From NCBI GenBank assembly GCA_021442155.1, contig CM038221.1, positions 150,651,601-150,715,600 on the forward strand: 64,000 bases of DNA. The letters are read 5' to 3'. Position 1 is the first letter of the stretch. Each line of letters begins with the position of its first letter. Source of the DNA: Cymbidium sinense (lineage: Eukaryota; Streptophyta; Magnoliopsida; Asparagales; Orchidaceae). The notes below the pieces were generated by a model that was given only the letters and a program-made list of their open reading frames with translations, was not told the DNA's origin and ran no database searches. Positions 1 to 10,134 of the stretch are shown one piece after another. Made by a program: the position numbers and the translations under genes.

Positions 1-1905
1 TATCCGAGGTTGTTTGTCGAGTGTGACTTCGATGACGCTTTACTGTATGGAAGAGGTCAATTGAATAGGATTTTGATCTATCCAGGTTGTTTATCGAGTG
101 TGACTCGACGCAATTGTATGGAAGAGGTCGAATCCACCGAGGATTTTGACCTATCCGAGGTTGTGTCGAAGTCTTTGCCGGCGACGTTAACGTGTGGAAG
201 AGGTTGAATTGAATCCAGGATTTTGACCTATGGAGGTTCTTTTGTCGTGTTACATGATGTTAACCTGATAAGGGTCAATTGAATCCGAGGATCTTCGCCC
301 GGTGTTGTCGAGTGTTTGCTCACGACGCAACGATGACGCAACTGTATGGAAGAGGTCGAATTGAGTCCGCTGAGGATTTTTGACCTATCCAAGGTTGTTT
401 ATCAGGGTGTTACCCGATGACGTTAACCTGTATGGAAGAGGTCATGGAAAGTCCACCAAGGACCTTTTGACCTTTCCTGGGTTGTTTGTCAGAGTTTTTG
501 CTCGATGACATTAACCCGTATGAAAGAGGCCGTGGGATGTCCACCAAGGATGTTTTAACCTTTCATGGGTTGTTTGTCAGAGCTTTTGCTCGATGACATT
601 AACCTGTATGGAAGAGGTCGTGGGAAGTCTACCAAGGACCTTTTGACCTATCCTGGGTTGTTAGTCAGAGTTTTTACTCGATGACGTTAACCCGTATGGA
701 AGAGGTCATGAGAAGTCCACCAAAGACGTTTTGACCGTCGGTGTTGTTTGTCGAGTGTTACCCAATGACATTAACCTCAAGAAGAGGTAGAATCAATGCT
801 GGATTTTGACCTATCCGAGGTTATTTGTCGGTGTTACCGGCGACGCAACGCGGTGGAAGAGGTTGAATTGAATCCACCGAGATTTTGACCTATCCGAGGT
901 TGTTTGTCGTGGTGTTACCCGGCGACGCTAACCCGTGAATAATTGAATCCGCGGCCGACGGCGATGGCGCCGGAATGGATGACCGACGATGGTGATGACC
1001 GCGAAGATACGGCTGGCGGCCGCGGCCGATCGGCGAGTAGTGGCCGGCGCGGACCGCTACAAGTTGGCCGACGGGGATGGTCGTGAGGCGTCCGGCGACG
1101 CGGACCGCCGACGTGGGTCGGCCGCTGCATCGGGCGACGCGGGTTGACCATTGACCGCGGACGGTAGGCCGAGGGACCGGCAAAATTGCCGTCGATGGTC
1201 GGCGGCGGTGACCGGCGGTGATATTCAGCGGCGGTAACCGGCCAATGTGGTCGGCGGCGGCGACGTAGGCGGTGACACGACCGCGTCCGTAGCCCCTACT
1301 TGTGGGAAATAGGATTTCTTGAAAATTCAATGGATGGTTCAAAAGTTGATAATTGATGTCGTCAACTTCCCTGTATGGAAGAGGCCGTGGGAAGTCCACA
1401 AAGGACCTTTTGACCTTTCCTGGGTTGTTTGTCGAAGTTTTGCTCATGACATTAACCCTGCATATGGAAGAGTGGATGTCCACCAAGGACATTTTGACCT
1501 TTCTGGTTATTTGTCGAGCTTTTGCTCGGCGACATTAACCGGTATGGAAGAGATCATGAAGTCCACCAAGGACGCTTTGACCTTTCTGGTTGTTTGTCGA
1601 GCTTTTGCTCGATGACATTAACCCGTATGGAAGAGATCACGAAGTCCACCAAGGACGCTTTGACCTATCCGGTTGTTTGTCGAGTGTTTACGATGGTTAA
1701 CCCGTATGGAAGAGGTCGCGAAGTCCACCAAGGACGCTTTTGACTATCCCCGGGTTAGTCGAGTGTTTACTGATGGCGCAACTGCATGGAAGAGGTCGCG
1801 TGAAATCCACCAAGGACGTTTTGACCTATACTGGGTTATTAGTCAGAGTGTTTACTCGATGACGTTAACCCGTATGGAAGAGGTCGAATATTTGTATGAG
1901 CTTGT
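1..1905. repeat. 88-bp tandem repeat array of Tat-type retrotransposon 3' UTR
   Basis: The stretch is made of imperfect copies of one unit. Each unit carries a gttaacc-tgtatggaagaggtc core, then a tccaccaagga block, a ttttgacctatcc block and a ttgtttgtcgagtgtt block. Where units are intact the core recurs every 88 bases (for example at 430, 518, 606 and 694). Most units have lost short pieces, so spacing varies. A GC-rich insert at about 940-1300 splits the array. The same repeat occurs at 14330-14610, between the integrase and the 3' part of a complete Tat-type element, which identifies this array as that family's untranslated region. Short reading frames across it are repeat translations, not genes. 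Confidence 0.85.
936..1300. repeat. GC-rich insert within the 88-bp array
   Basis: About 360 bases rich in cgg, gcc and gacg words interrupt the 88-bp repeats and contrast sharply with the AT-rich surroundings. A 200-residue minus-strand frame crosses it, but its product is low-complexity Arg/Pro/Gly/His and looks like a consequence of base composition. The right edge passes into a segment (1295-1350: cctacttgtgggaaatagg, then atttcttgaaaattcaatgg) that closely matches 12135-12185 in the complete element. There it directly follows a different (76-bp) tandem array. This insert may therefore be the diverged counterpart of that array. Confidence 0.5.
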
Positions 1906-2118
1906 AGCCAGAGTTGACTATTGATCTTTGTCTTTTCATTGGTGTCAATTGCTTATCTTTTGAGATTAAGAGTTGCCCCGCTCGAGAATCAAGGAACAAA
2001 GTTTGATGAATCTTTATTCTTCGCCAGCTTTTAAAAGCTTGAAATGATCCACCTCGATGGTGGTTTTGATCTTGTTGGGAAACTTGGTTGTCATACAAGA
2101 TGAAATAATGGGATTCGC
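1906..2118. other. Leader-like sequence of the rearranged Tat element
   Basis: These 210 bases join the 88-bp repeats to the primer-binding site. The last 60 bases resemble the corresponding leader at about 19905-19940 of the complete element (a ttcacaa/gtcatacaa block, then gattcgccttccc versus gattctcttccc). No reading frame of note is present. Confidence 0.45.
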
Positions 2119-2138
2119 CTTCCCGATGGTGCCAAACC
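2119..2138 (-). other. Retrotransposon primer-binding site (decayed)
   Basis: On the minus strand the bases next to the LTR read gtttggcaccatcgggaag. This is a decayed form of the TTTGGCGCC-type primer-binding site common in Tat and Athila elements. It lies within a few bases of the LTR edge, as a PBS should, and fixes the element's orientation as minus. Confidence 0.6.
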
Positions 2139-2140
2139 GC

Positions 2141-3046
2141 TATTAGAAAACCATTCATAGAGTGAAAGTTTACTTTACCACAGTGAAGTCCAAAGACACA
2201 CACGTAATTAAAGAGCTAACAAGAGACACACTAATTTTAACGTGGAAAATCTCAAAAGAGGGAAACCACGGGGCCTAGCCCAGTAAAAAGCTTCCACTAT
2301 ATATATGTTTCAGAGTACAAAGTCTTCCTGATACAAGATTGAATTGCATACGAGGGAGGAAAACATGATGTAACAACGAGGTTGTAATGGTTGTTAGTAG
2401 TGAGATAGGGACAATTAGCGATGAGGGTTGATGGTGGTTGATGACCGCCGAGTGCGACTTTGAGGACCTGCTTTAGAGCTTCTTCTTCCTCCTTGCTGCT
2501 TTTCCTCTTCTTCCTTGCTGCTCTTCCTCTTCTTCCTTGTTCTGAACCTCCTTCTTCCTTGCTTGGTTCCTCCTCTTCTTCCTTATTTGACTCTTCCTTC
2601 TTCCTGTTTGACCCTCTTCTTCCTTTCTGACTCTCCTTCTTCCTTGCTGCACCTCCTCTTCTTCTTTTTTAGCCCTCTTCTTCTTCACTTCACTTCTGGC
2701 CTTTCATGTGAGGAATGAAGGCCTATTTATAGATGGGAGGAGGCAGAATTCATGTAAGGCCTGCACACTCCCTCTCGATCGGACGTGATGATTCCTTTGA
2801 TCATTTGATATTATTTTGAGCATTTGGATGCCCAAATGAAGTCGAATTATGAGATCTTAGTTTAGATCCGGCCACGAGACGCCGATTTGACTATAAACAC
2901 TCCATATTTGAGAGTCTGTTTTAGGATTTAATTGATGTCCCAAAGATTTCAATGATATTTTAAGTCTGATCTCGACGGTTTGACTCAAAATCATATCGCT
3001 TTCGACATCAAGATTTGTGCTTTGACTAGTGATATTTTGAGAGCCA
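2141..3046 (-). repeat. LTR of rearranged Tat element, with (CTTCTTCCT)n expansion
   Basis: The segment aligns in the same orientation with the LTRs at 10490-11220 and 19959-20791. Shared landmarks are gagtgaaagtttac at the left, gggcctagcccag, cttccactat, a ctatttata TATA-box complement (2723-2731), gattcctttgatcattt, and cgatttgactataaacactc near the right end. Unlike the other copies it carries about 210 bases of pyrimidine-rich minisatellite at 2475-2690, between the TATA box and the inner LTR part. That expansion would lie in the transcribed R/U5 region of a minus-strand transcript. Confidence 0.8.
2475..2690. repeat. Pyrimidine-rich minisatellite (CTTCTTCCT-type)
   Basis: Near-uninterrupted ctcttcttcc, tgctgc and gactctcc words run for about 215 bases. 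Both strands stay open because one strand is almost pure purine. The minus-strand frame gives a Lys/Glu/Arg-only peptide, which I regard as non-coding. Confidence 0.85.
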
Positions 3047-5165
3047 TATCAGAGCTAAATAGTAAGGAAGAATTAATGGTTATGATGCTCGATCAATACT
3101 CCCATATCCCTTATCTTTGCTATAAATGACATAATATATAAGAATTTGTGAAGTGGAAGATATGTTTGAGGATTAACATGCATTTATGAATGATATCAAA
3201 GAAAAAAATTAAAAAATAATAAAGTCATATAATTGTAATAACAAAGGAATCAGCAACAAGTATCCGGAAATGGTGGAAAAAAGCAAAAAATAAAAATAAA
3301 AATAAGTAAAGTGTTGGTAAGACCTCTCAGGAGGGATATATAAGAAATAAGGTTTTTTTTTATGTTTAAGATAACATATGATTAATTTAGAATTGTTTGA
3401 TTATGTTTTCATTTAGCAATTTATATGAGATTCTTATATATAATGTAATATAAATGTGGATATAAAAATATTTATAATGTGATATGGATAATTAAATTTT
3501 GGAGAGATTATTACTTGCGAAGCTCAAATGTAGTTTTTACGTCTAGACTCTAATAATATATTGTTATGTGACGTTTAGCTAATATACAACTATTATATAT
3601 TGACATTGAAGTCTTGTGTATTGATGTGTCTAGATGTTATGTATTATCGTGCAGCTAATATTACATCAATATATAATACTTTACAGTTAATACATAACAA
3701 CTGTATGTTAACTGAGCACCATATGATTCTATATTATTAAAATTTGAACATAAAAATTATATCCCGACTCTCTCCATATAATAATCTCTCTAAACTTTAT
3801 AGAGAGCTATTGCCCAAATTATTGTTTATTTTAAATTCTTAAAGGAAAAGCACTAAGTTTTGATAGAGGAAAGAGAAGTAAAAGTCCTTGATATATCGGA
3901 GCCAAAATTAGCACGGTTGATCCATTATAATTTCCGAATAAAAATAAAAAAATTCACCGAAAATTTTGGCGAAACAACTCCGCTGGTTCCGACTCGAACG
4001 GACACTACCATGGAATTTTATATCACTTTTACCCTTTATAGGTTCCAGCAATTTATTTTTCAGAAATACAATATGGATAATTAAAATATTTCTGATATAA
4101 TTTTTTCTTTTTTCTGTAAAAAATAAAAATTAAAAATTAAAAAAATTGACCAAGTTTTGTTTTATGACAAAGAAATTTAGATTATTGGTTTAGAATTTTG
4201 ACTTTCAATCAAGAGGTCTTATGTTTAAATTTTTGTATATGCATTATTTATATGAATTTATGATTAAATTCACTTAATATGAAAAAAAAAGTTTTATTTT
4301 CTGGTTGATTTTGTATTCGTTTTTTATTGAAAAGTTAATATTTTTTTTAAAATGGGTTGGTGATGGTGGCTCAACATGGCTAGTAAAAAGTTTTAAAATG
4401 ATTAATAGATTTAACTGAATTAATCTTGGATTAGGTTAATATTTCTTGTTCAAGTTAGAATAGCACATGAATAATAAAATAATTAAAAAAAAATGATACA
4501 TGAAATTTAAGTGAAAAGCTCAACATAAAAAAAAACTATAAATAAATAGTAGAATTCCATATCAAAAAGAATAAGTGGAAAGTAAGTAGAAAGTATTCCC
4601 TTACATAAGACAAAATCAATGAAATCGTCTTGTCATACAAAAAAATAAAAAAAAAAAAAAAAATTTTATCGACTTCTATAAAATCTTTTTATGACAAAAA
4701 TATTGAGGAAAAGGTCAATGAAATAAGAAGATGTGAAGTACAATCTAAAGATTATAATGAAATTAATCTAATAATACAGGTATCCTTTAATTCATATACT
4801 TTCAATTTCTTACATAGAAGTGTGTGAATCATATAAAATTTAATGATAAAGTTAACAAAATATTATGAATTAGTAATGGATTACCACTCACATGTTTAAT
4901 ACATCATTTTTTTATGATATGTTATATATAAGCTATGATATATTATGAGAGAAAATCATAAATAAATCACCATCATATAGGACAGTTAAAAAATTGTTGA
5001 GTTGCAGCAATGGTAAGAACATTTTCCCTTAACAAAGAAATAGATTAAAGGCTAAACAATAAAAAAGCATTATTAGTCACCAGAAGAATTTGGCCTAAAG
5101 TAAAGCTAATAAATAAACAACCAAGTCAACGTATTCTCTCATTCTCAGCGTCGATCATCTTGTTT
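3047..5165. other. AT-rich intergenic region upstream of the P450
   Basis: No gene is supported here. Short frames (3860-4084, 4630-4827) are AT-rich and match nothing I know. A possible small inverted-repeat element lies at about 3487-3805 (ggagagattatta on the left against taataatctctc on the right). A tRNA-like decayed SINE segment lies at about 4165-4240. Poly-A and poly-T runs are frequent. The last few hundred bases should contain the promoter of the gene that follows. Confidence 0.6.
4165..4240 (+). repeat. Decayed tRNA-derived SINE-like segment (weak)
   Basis: The run attggtttagaattttgac, then tttcaatcaagaggtct, then tatgtttaaattt, is laid out like the D-arm, anticodon arm and T-arm of a tRNA-derived SINE head. 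The final block is a degenerate box B. No 3' tail or target-site duplication could be confirmed. Confidence 0.25.
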
Positions 5166-5173
5166 GATAAATA
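5166..5173 (+). promoter_or_regulatory. TATA-like box of the P450 gene
   Basis: The octamer gataaata lies 75-83 bases before the first ATG, in a setting of otherwise ordinary 5'-flank sequence. The distance suits a plant promoter with a short 5' UTR. A W-box core (agtcaac) lies about 45 bases further upstream. Both are read from sequence only. Confidence 0.35.
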
Positions 5174-5248
5174 CTCGCACAGTCCTTTCCTCCCTGTTAA
5201 AGAGAGATATCCATTAATTAACGAAGAAAGGTGACTGAGGTGAAAGAG

Positions 5249-7222
5249 ATGATGAAGAGTTTAGCATGGCCATCGTCTTCGAGCTTTCTCCACCTCCAGC
5301 CTCCGTCGCCAACTTTCGTCTTCCTCTTCTTCCTCCTCTACCTCCTTCTTCACCTTGCCATCAAGGTTCTTCATTTCCTCTGGTTGAAACCTAAGAAGAC
5401 AGAGAGCTTCTTCTGGAACCAAGGCCTTCGTGGCCCTCCTTACCGTTTTCTCTTCGGCAACCTCGGCGAGATGGTTTCCATGATGCTTGCAGCCTCCGCT
5501 AAACCCATGAGACCTCCTTACTCCCACAACATCCTTCCTCGCGCTCTCTCCTTCTACCACCACTGGAAGAAAGCTTATGGTTAGAGAACTTTTTATCTAA
5601 TAATAAATTTGATATTTTACATATTTGATGAGAAAAGCCAGTGAGTTAACTGATGTGCATTATAGGATCAACCTTTCTCTTATGGTTCGGTCCAACGCCA
5701 CGGCTCACCGTCGCCGATCCCGAGCTCATCAGAGAGATCTTCGTCTCCCGGGCGGCGGATTATGACCGTTACGAGGCTCATCCTCTAATCCGACAGCTTG
5801 AAGGGGAAGGACTAGTTAATCTCCGAGGCGCCAAGTGGGCTCTTCACCGGAAGCTTATCTCTCCAGTCTTCCATATGGAAAATTTAAAAGTAATTAAACA
5901 TTCAGACAACATAAATTAATATATATTATTTTGTCGGTTGTCATTCTCCATCAGAGAAATTGACTGTTTCCACAGCTATTAATGCCTGCTATAGGGGAGA
6001 AGATGGCCGCCATTCTGGATAAACTCTCGGAAGCGACGGCGGCGCCGGGATCCTCAGGAGAGGTGGAGTTGGATGTGGCAGATTGGTATCAGAGCCTAAC
6101 GGAGGAAGCCATTACTCGAGCGACATTTGGTCGCAGTTATGATCAAGGCAAAGCTGTGCTCAAGTTGCAAACGAAGCTTATGGTATTTGCCGCCGAGGCC
6201 TTCAATAGAGTCTTCATCCCTGGATACAGGTAATTAGAATTAAGGAGGCAAAAGTGCCAAATCTCTTTATCAGTTTTAAAAAGATTACTTTTTGTCATCT
6301 AATCATTCAAATTGCTCAGAAATTTTTTTTCTATGCATAGATTTTTGCCAACTGAGAAGAACAGGAGAAGATGGAAGCTGGACAAGGATATTAGAGAGAA
6401 TTTATTGAGTTTGGTTGGTTGCCGGAGAGAGGAGAAGAAGGAGGAGAAGGAGGCGGCCGCCGCCGGACAGGCGAAGGATTTGCTCGGTCAAATGACTGCG
6501 GCAGCCGCGGACATCACGGTCAACGATATTGTGGAGGAGTGTAAGACCTTCTTCTTCGCGGGTAAGCAGACCACGACTAATCTGCTGACGTGGACCACCG
6601 TCCTTCTCGCCATGCATCCGGAATGGCAGGATCTCGCACGTGAGGAGCTCTTCCGCGTCTGCGGCTCACGTGATCTGGCCTCCAAAGACGACCTCCCCAA
6701 ACTCAAGACGGTAATTATTCATTAATCAACAATAATTATTAACGAATTACGAAAGCGACCCTCTAACGTCCTGCAAACTTTCAGCTGGGAATGATAGTGA
6801 ACGAGACGCTGCGGCTGTACCCGCCGGCGGTAGCGACGATCCGGCGGGCGAAGGCTGACGTGGAGTTGGGAGGGTACGTTGTACCGCGAGGCACTGAAAT
6901 ATTGGTCCCCATTATAGCCATCCACCACGATGCGGGGCTGTGGGGCCCGGATGCGGCGCGGTTCAACCCAAACCGGTTCGCCGAGGGAGAGAGCCGGGCG
7001 GCCCGCCACCCAAATGCATTCATGCCGTTTGGTCTGGGACAGCGCATGTGCGTTGGTCGGGGTCTCGCCGTGCTTGAGGCCAAGCTGGCCCTCGCCGCCG
7101 TGCTTCGCCGCTTTGAGATTTGTATGTCGCCCAATTACGTCCATGCGCCAACGGTTCTGATGATGCTGTATCCGCAATATGGCGCGCCCGTGATCTTCCG
7201 TCCGATTTGCGTTGCTCGATGA
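5249..7222 (+). CDS. Cytochrome P450, CYP734A family (brassinosteroid C-26 hydroxylase type)
   Basis: Five exons, 5249-5579, 5666-5889, 5976-6229, 6341-6710 and 6785-7222, join through GT-AG introns of 86, 86, 111 and 74 bases into a 538-residue protein. An N-terminal membrane anchor (about 22-45) is followed by the hinge RGPPYRF (61-67). The I-helix motif is AGKQTT (343-348), where the usual acidic residue before Thr is Gln; this is typical of the CYP734A/BAS1 group. Other motifs are ExxR (E400-R403), FNPNRF in the PERF position, and the heme loop FGLGQRMCVG with Cys482. Wording such as YGSTFLLWFGPTPRLTVADP and NLLTWTT matches Arabidopsis BAS1 closely. Family members hydroxylate castasterone and brassinolide at C-26 and so inactivate them, on the ER membrane. 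The start ATG is the first in frame after an in-frame upstream region without ATG; a second ATG follows at once. No stop or frameshift was seen. The paralogue number within CYP734A is not assigned. Confidence 0.93.
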
Positions 7223-7652
7223 TGCTCCAAATTACGAAAATGCCTCTAACAGTTGAAGAAATGACTCAGGAGTTTTTTTTTTTTTTTATTTACTTTAAAT
7301 TGTTTTATTATAAGATTTTTTTGTTAGATCAATGCAAATGTCAAAAATAGGAGCTCCTTTGTGTTATTTTGTAATTAAGTGAGATTGTTGGGTGTTGTCT
7401 TAACAATGTAAGTTTATATATATGTTGGCACCATCTTGCTTTCATCATCCCCACCTAATCTATCATAGCCTTAATTCATTTTAAAAAGAATATTTCAAAA
7501 TAATAAATTAATGTTGAATTGTATATTTATTTTAATTTTAATAAAATAAATAAATTGATTACTTTATTTTATAATCAACCATAAAATTTTGAGTGTTTTG
7601 AACAAGCTGCATGCAAAATAAACACATGTTATAAATTTGAATTTAAAATTTA
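7223..7652. other. 3' flank of the P450 gene
   Basis: AT-rich sequence begins right after the stop codon and should include the 3' UTR. I see a long T run at 7272-7286 and no clear single polyadenylation signal. No other gene is present. Confidence 0.5.
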
Positions 7653-7866
7653 AGCTATATTGCTATAAATATAATTAGTGTTTGAGTGTTATTATGTAAA
7701 TATATAAAATATAGGTCTTGCAAATGAAAAAATTCCAAAGAGAGTACATGTTTCATGTAGAATTAATCACGTTTAAAATTTGGACATTACAATTATTCAT
7801 AATTAATATTCAATATATATACATATATATACACAAAGAATTCTTCGTTTTCCTCCTCGTCCTTTT
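7653..7866 (+). repeat. Inverted repeat arm A
   Basis: This 214-base segment reappears as its reverse complement at 9907-10134. Landmarks are agctatattgc at its left end, gacctatattt/aaatataggtc, aatttggacattac, and ttcctcctcgtcctttt at its right end. Agreement is high, with a few small gaps, and stops sharply at both ends, which suggests two insertions of one short repeat in opposite orientation. Confidence 0.8.
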
Positions 7867-8414
7867 ATGCATTATAAAGATAATCTAAGAGATAGTTTTG
7901 ATTGATTATCCCAAGTCAAATTATTCATATAATCGTATATATGTGTTTAGTTAATATTTATTTTACATTAATTTTCTTTCTTTTAATATAATTTTGCATT
8001 AATTACGATGAATGTTATGAGATTAGGATGAGTATATAAAGAATAAGACCGAACTAGATTTCAATCATGTGACGCTAACAACCAATTACATCACTATTTT
8101 ATTTTTTATCTTATGCAATAATATTTTGTTGTTTTATTTGTTGTCTGTGATTATGCTACTACTTACTTGGTGACTAACTAATGCACTGTCTATTCTGAAT
8201 GTATTAATAAAAGATAAGGTTTATCTATTTTGGACCTTTATTGATATATACTCATCCTCTGGATATGCTAAGTCCTTGCAAAGCCAAGCTAAAGCATATG
8301 CTATAGCATTCTCTCCACGAGGAATATTATAAATGGTAACCTCTGGATTTAGGACAACAACTTCATGGTGTACTTATGGTAAGGATGGAACTTTTAGAAT
8401 ACAACCATACAGCT

Positions 8415-9090
8415 AATATTTGTTTTACAGGTTCTCTACCGACTACTTTTCTAAAATGGCAGAGGGGATTTCACTCAAAGAGGTCAAAGCTCAGTATGTG
8501 CTCTAGTTTTTTAAGAACCATATCATATATAGATTTGGGTACCAATTATATCCATAATCTACATTTAAGAGCACCAAAATCATGTGATCGAGACACACCA
8601 TATATTGGAGATACTCTGCCATCTAATATCCGAGAGTGAACGATTTAGCAGAAGCCTTCAACAAAATTCGCATTTAAATACTCAAGAAGACACTCGATGA
8701 CAATAAATAATAATGGCATGACCAGTTAGTTGAAGCTTCGTGGGCTTACTACACTACCATAGAACAACCGCCTACCTTTCTCCTTACTCTTATTCTAACA
8801 TTAAAGTAACCCCATCACTAAATAGTCAAGAAGATCACAATAGAATAGAACACCAAGTCACAGTTAGAAGAACTTGAAGGTTTGGAGGAGAGATGCTTAT
8901 GGGCATGCCAAAATCTCAAGTTATACAAAGCCAAAATGATTAAAACTCACAACAAGTTGGTCTGCCCTAGAGCTTTTCAAGTTGGAGAGCTTGTTTTAGT
9001 TTTAAAGAGACTAATTATTGCCCATTGCAAGATGGGAGGCAAGTTTGAAACCACATAGGAAAGATTTATGGCTGTGTCATTGTTAAACGT
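8415..9090 (+). pseudogene. Decayed Ty3/gypsy integrase fragment (Tat type)
   Basis: Read across frameshifts and stops on the plus strand, the segment gives integrase-core wording: DYFSK-like, then SLKEVKAQYVL, KNHIIYRFG, LAEAFNK, LKKTLDDN, WHDQLVEASWAY, and finally FQVGELVLVLKR from the C-terminal domain. These are typical of Tat-lineage polyproteins. Several indels and stops disable it. No LTR or other pol domain belonging to it is seen nearby, and it lies between the inverted repeat arms A and A', in the opposite orientation to the large element at 10.5-20.8 kb. Confidence 0.7.
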
Positions 9091-9679
9091 GAGTTAGCAA
9101 AATACTAGCGCACTTGTTTTCTAATAATTGATATAAAAAATTTATGTCATTTTTTCTCATTCATAGTGATATATAGGGACCATTCTCTATATACCTTTAG
9201 AGCTCCATGATTTGAATTTTTTATCGATGATTGCACTTGTGCGTCAAAAATTCTTATATTAAAGCCAAAAAAAATGATGTATCATCTTTGCCATGTATTT
9301 CTACATGATAAAAAAATCAATTTAGTGTTAAAATAAAAATTGTCAAAAGGAATGTCCAAGTATGTGATTAGCATAATTGTGAAGCTTTAGATTGGATCAA
9401 ATTGGGTTTAATTTTAGCCTTATAGGTTCAATTAGGTCATGATAGTGTTATTTTTACCCTTATGATTTGCAAATACCTTTCTTCTTTCGTCAAGCAAGTG
9501 ATCAAAATCTTTGGAATTATTGAGAAAAGAACTTCTATATTAATGAAGAGGCCTCATATCTATTTTTTCCTTCTATGAATGACTCTTTCTTGTATAGAAT
9601 CATAAGCATCATTCTAAATTATTATATGTATGATTGAAATTACATTATTTTACACGAGTTTTAATATAAAAGAATTAAC
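9091..9679. other. AT-rich region without recognised features
   Basis: Sequence between the integrase fragment and the foldback element. I see no reading frame or repeat that I can support. Confidence 0.5.
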
Positions 9680-9755
9680 TCCTTTTTAAAAATAAAATAC
9701 ACTTTTGCAAACATAAAAAAACATTATATATAGAAATATTAAAAATTTTGATGTC

Positions 9756-9758
<3 letters not shown>

Positions 9759-9801
<43 letters not shown>
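9759..9801. repeat. (TA)n microsatellite
   Basis: About 21 uninterrupted TA units lie inside arm B. The matching place in arm B' (about 10185-10202) has only about nine units. Confidence 0.95.
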
Positions 9802-9803
<2 letters not shown>

Positions 9804-9906
9804 GCTTCAAATATATATTTAACTTAAAGGCCTAATCCTTTTTTTTGACTAAGTTTCATTTTATTTTTAAATCTCATATATGGCCAAAGAGGCTTTCTAT
9901 ACAACC

Positions 9907-10134
9907 AAAAGGACGAGGAGGAAAACGAAGAATTCTTTGTGTATATATATATGTATATATATTGAATATTAATTATGAATAATTGTAATGTCCAAATTTA
10001 AACGTGATTAATTCTACATGAAAAGCGCAACGTAAGTACTCTTTGGTTTGAATTTTTTTTCATTTGCAAGACCTATATTTTATAAATTTACATAATAACA
10101 CTCAAACACTAATTATATTTATAGCAATATAGCT
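9907..10134 (-). repeat. Inverted repeat arm A'
   Basis: Reverse complement of 7653-7866. It begins aaaaggacgagg and ends agcaatatagct, and lies wholly inside the loop of the B/B' foldback. Confidence 0.8.

Larger units (their letters stand above)
1..3046 (-). mobile_element. Rearranged Tat-lineage Ty3/gypsy element, minus orientation
   Basis: An LTR (2141-3046) and a primer-binding site just inside it (2119-2138) show that the element lies on the minus strand and extends off the left edge. No gag or pol homology is visible between the primer-binding site and the window edge. That interval instead holds tandem repeats that in the complete copy lie after the integrase, so gag, pol and probably the antisense ORF have been lost by internal deletion. 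The element is partial and cannot be autonomous. Confidence 0.7.

Noticed and set aside
890..1492. Minus-strand ORF of 200 residues
   Set aside because: It crosses a GC-rich insert and parts of the 88-bp array; the product is low-complexity and follows repeat boundaries, not a protein domain.
2473..2688. Minus-strand ORF of 71 residues rich in Lys, Glu and Arg
   Set aside because: It is the translation of a CTTCTTCC-type minisatellite; a purine-only strand has no stops by composition.
5261..5563. Minus-strand ORF opposite P450 exon 1, and further minus ORFs over exons 4 and 5
   Set aside because: Shadows of the P450 exons; the plus-strand exons have family motifs and splice sites.
6722..7177. 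Minus-strand ORF of 151 residues over the last P450 exon
   Set aside because: Open because the exon is GC-rich; no domain and it overlaps the heme-binding exon.
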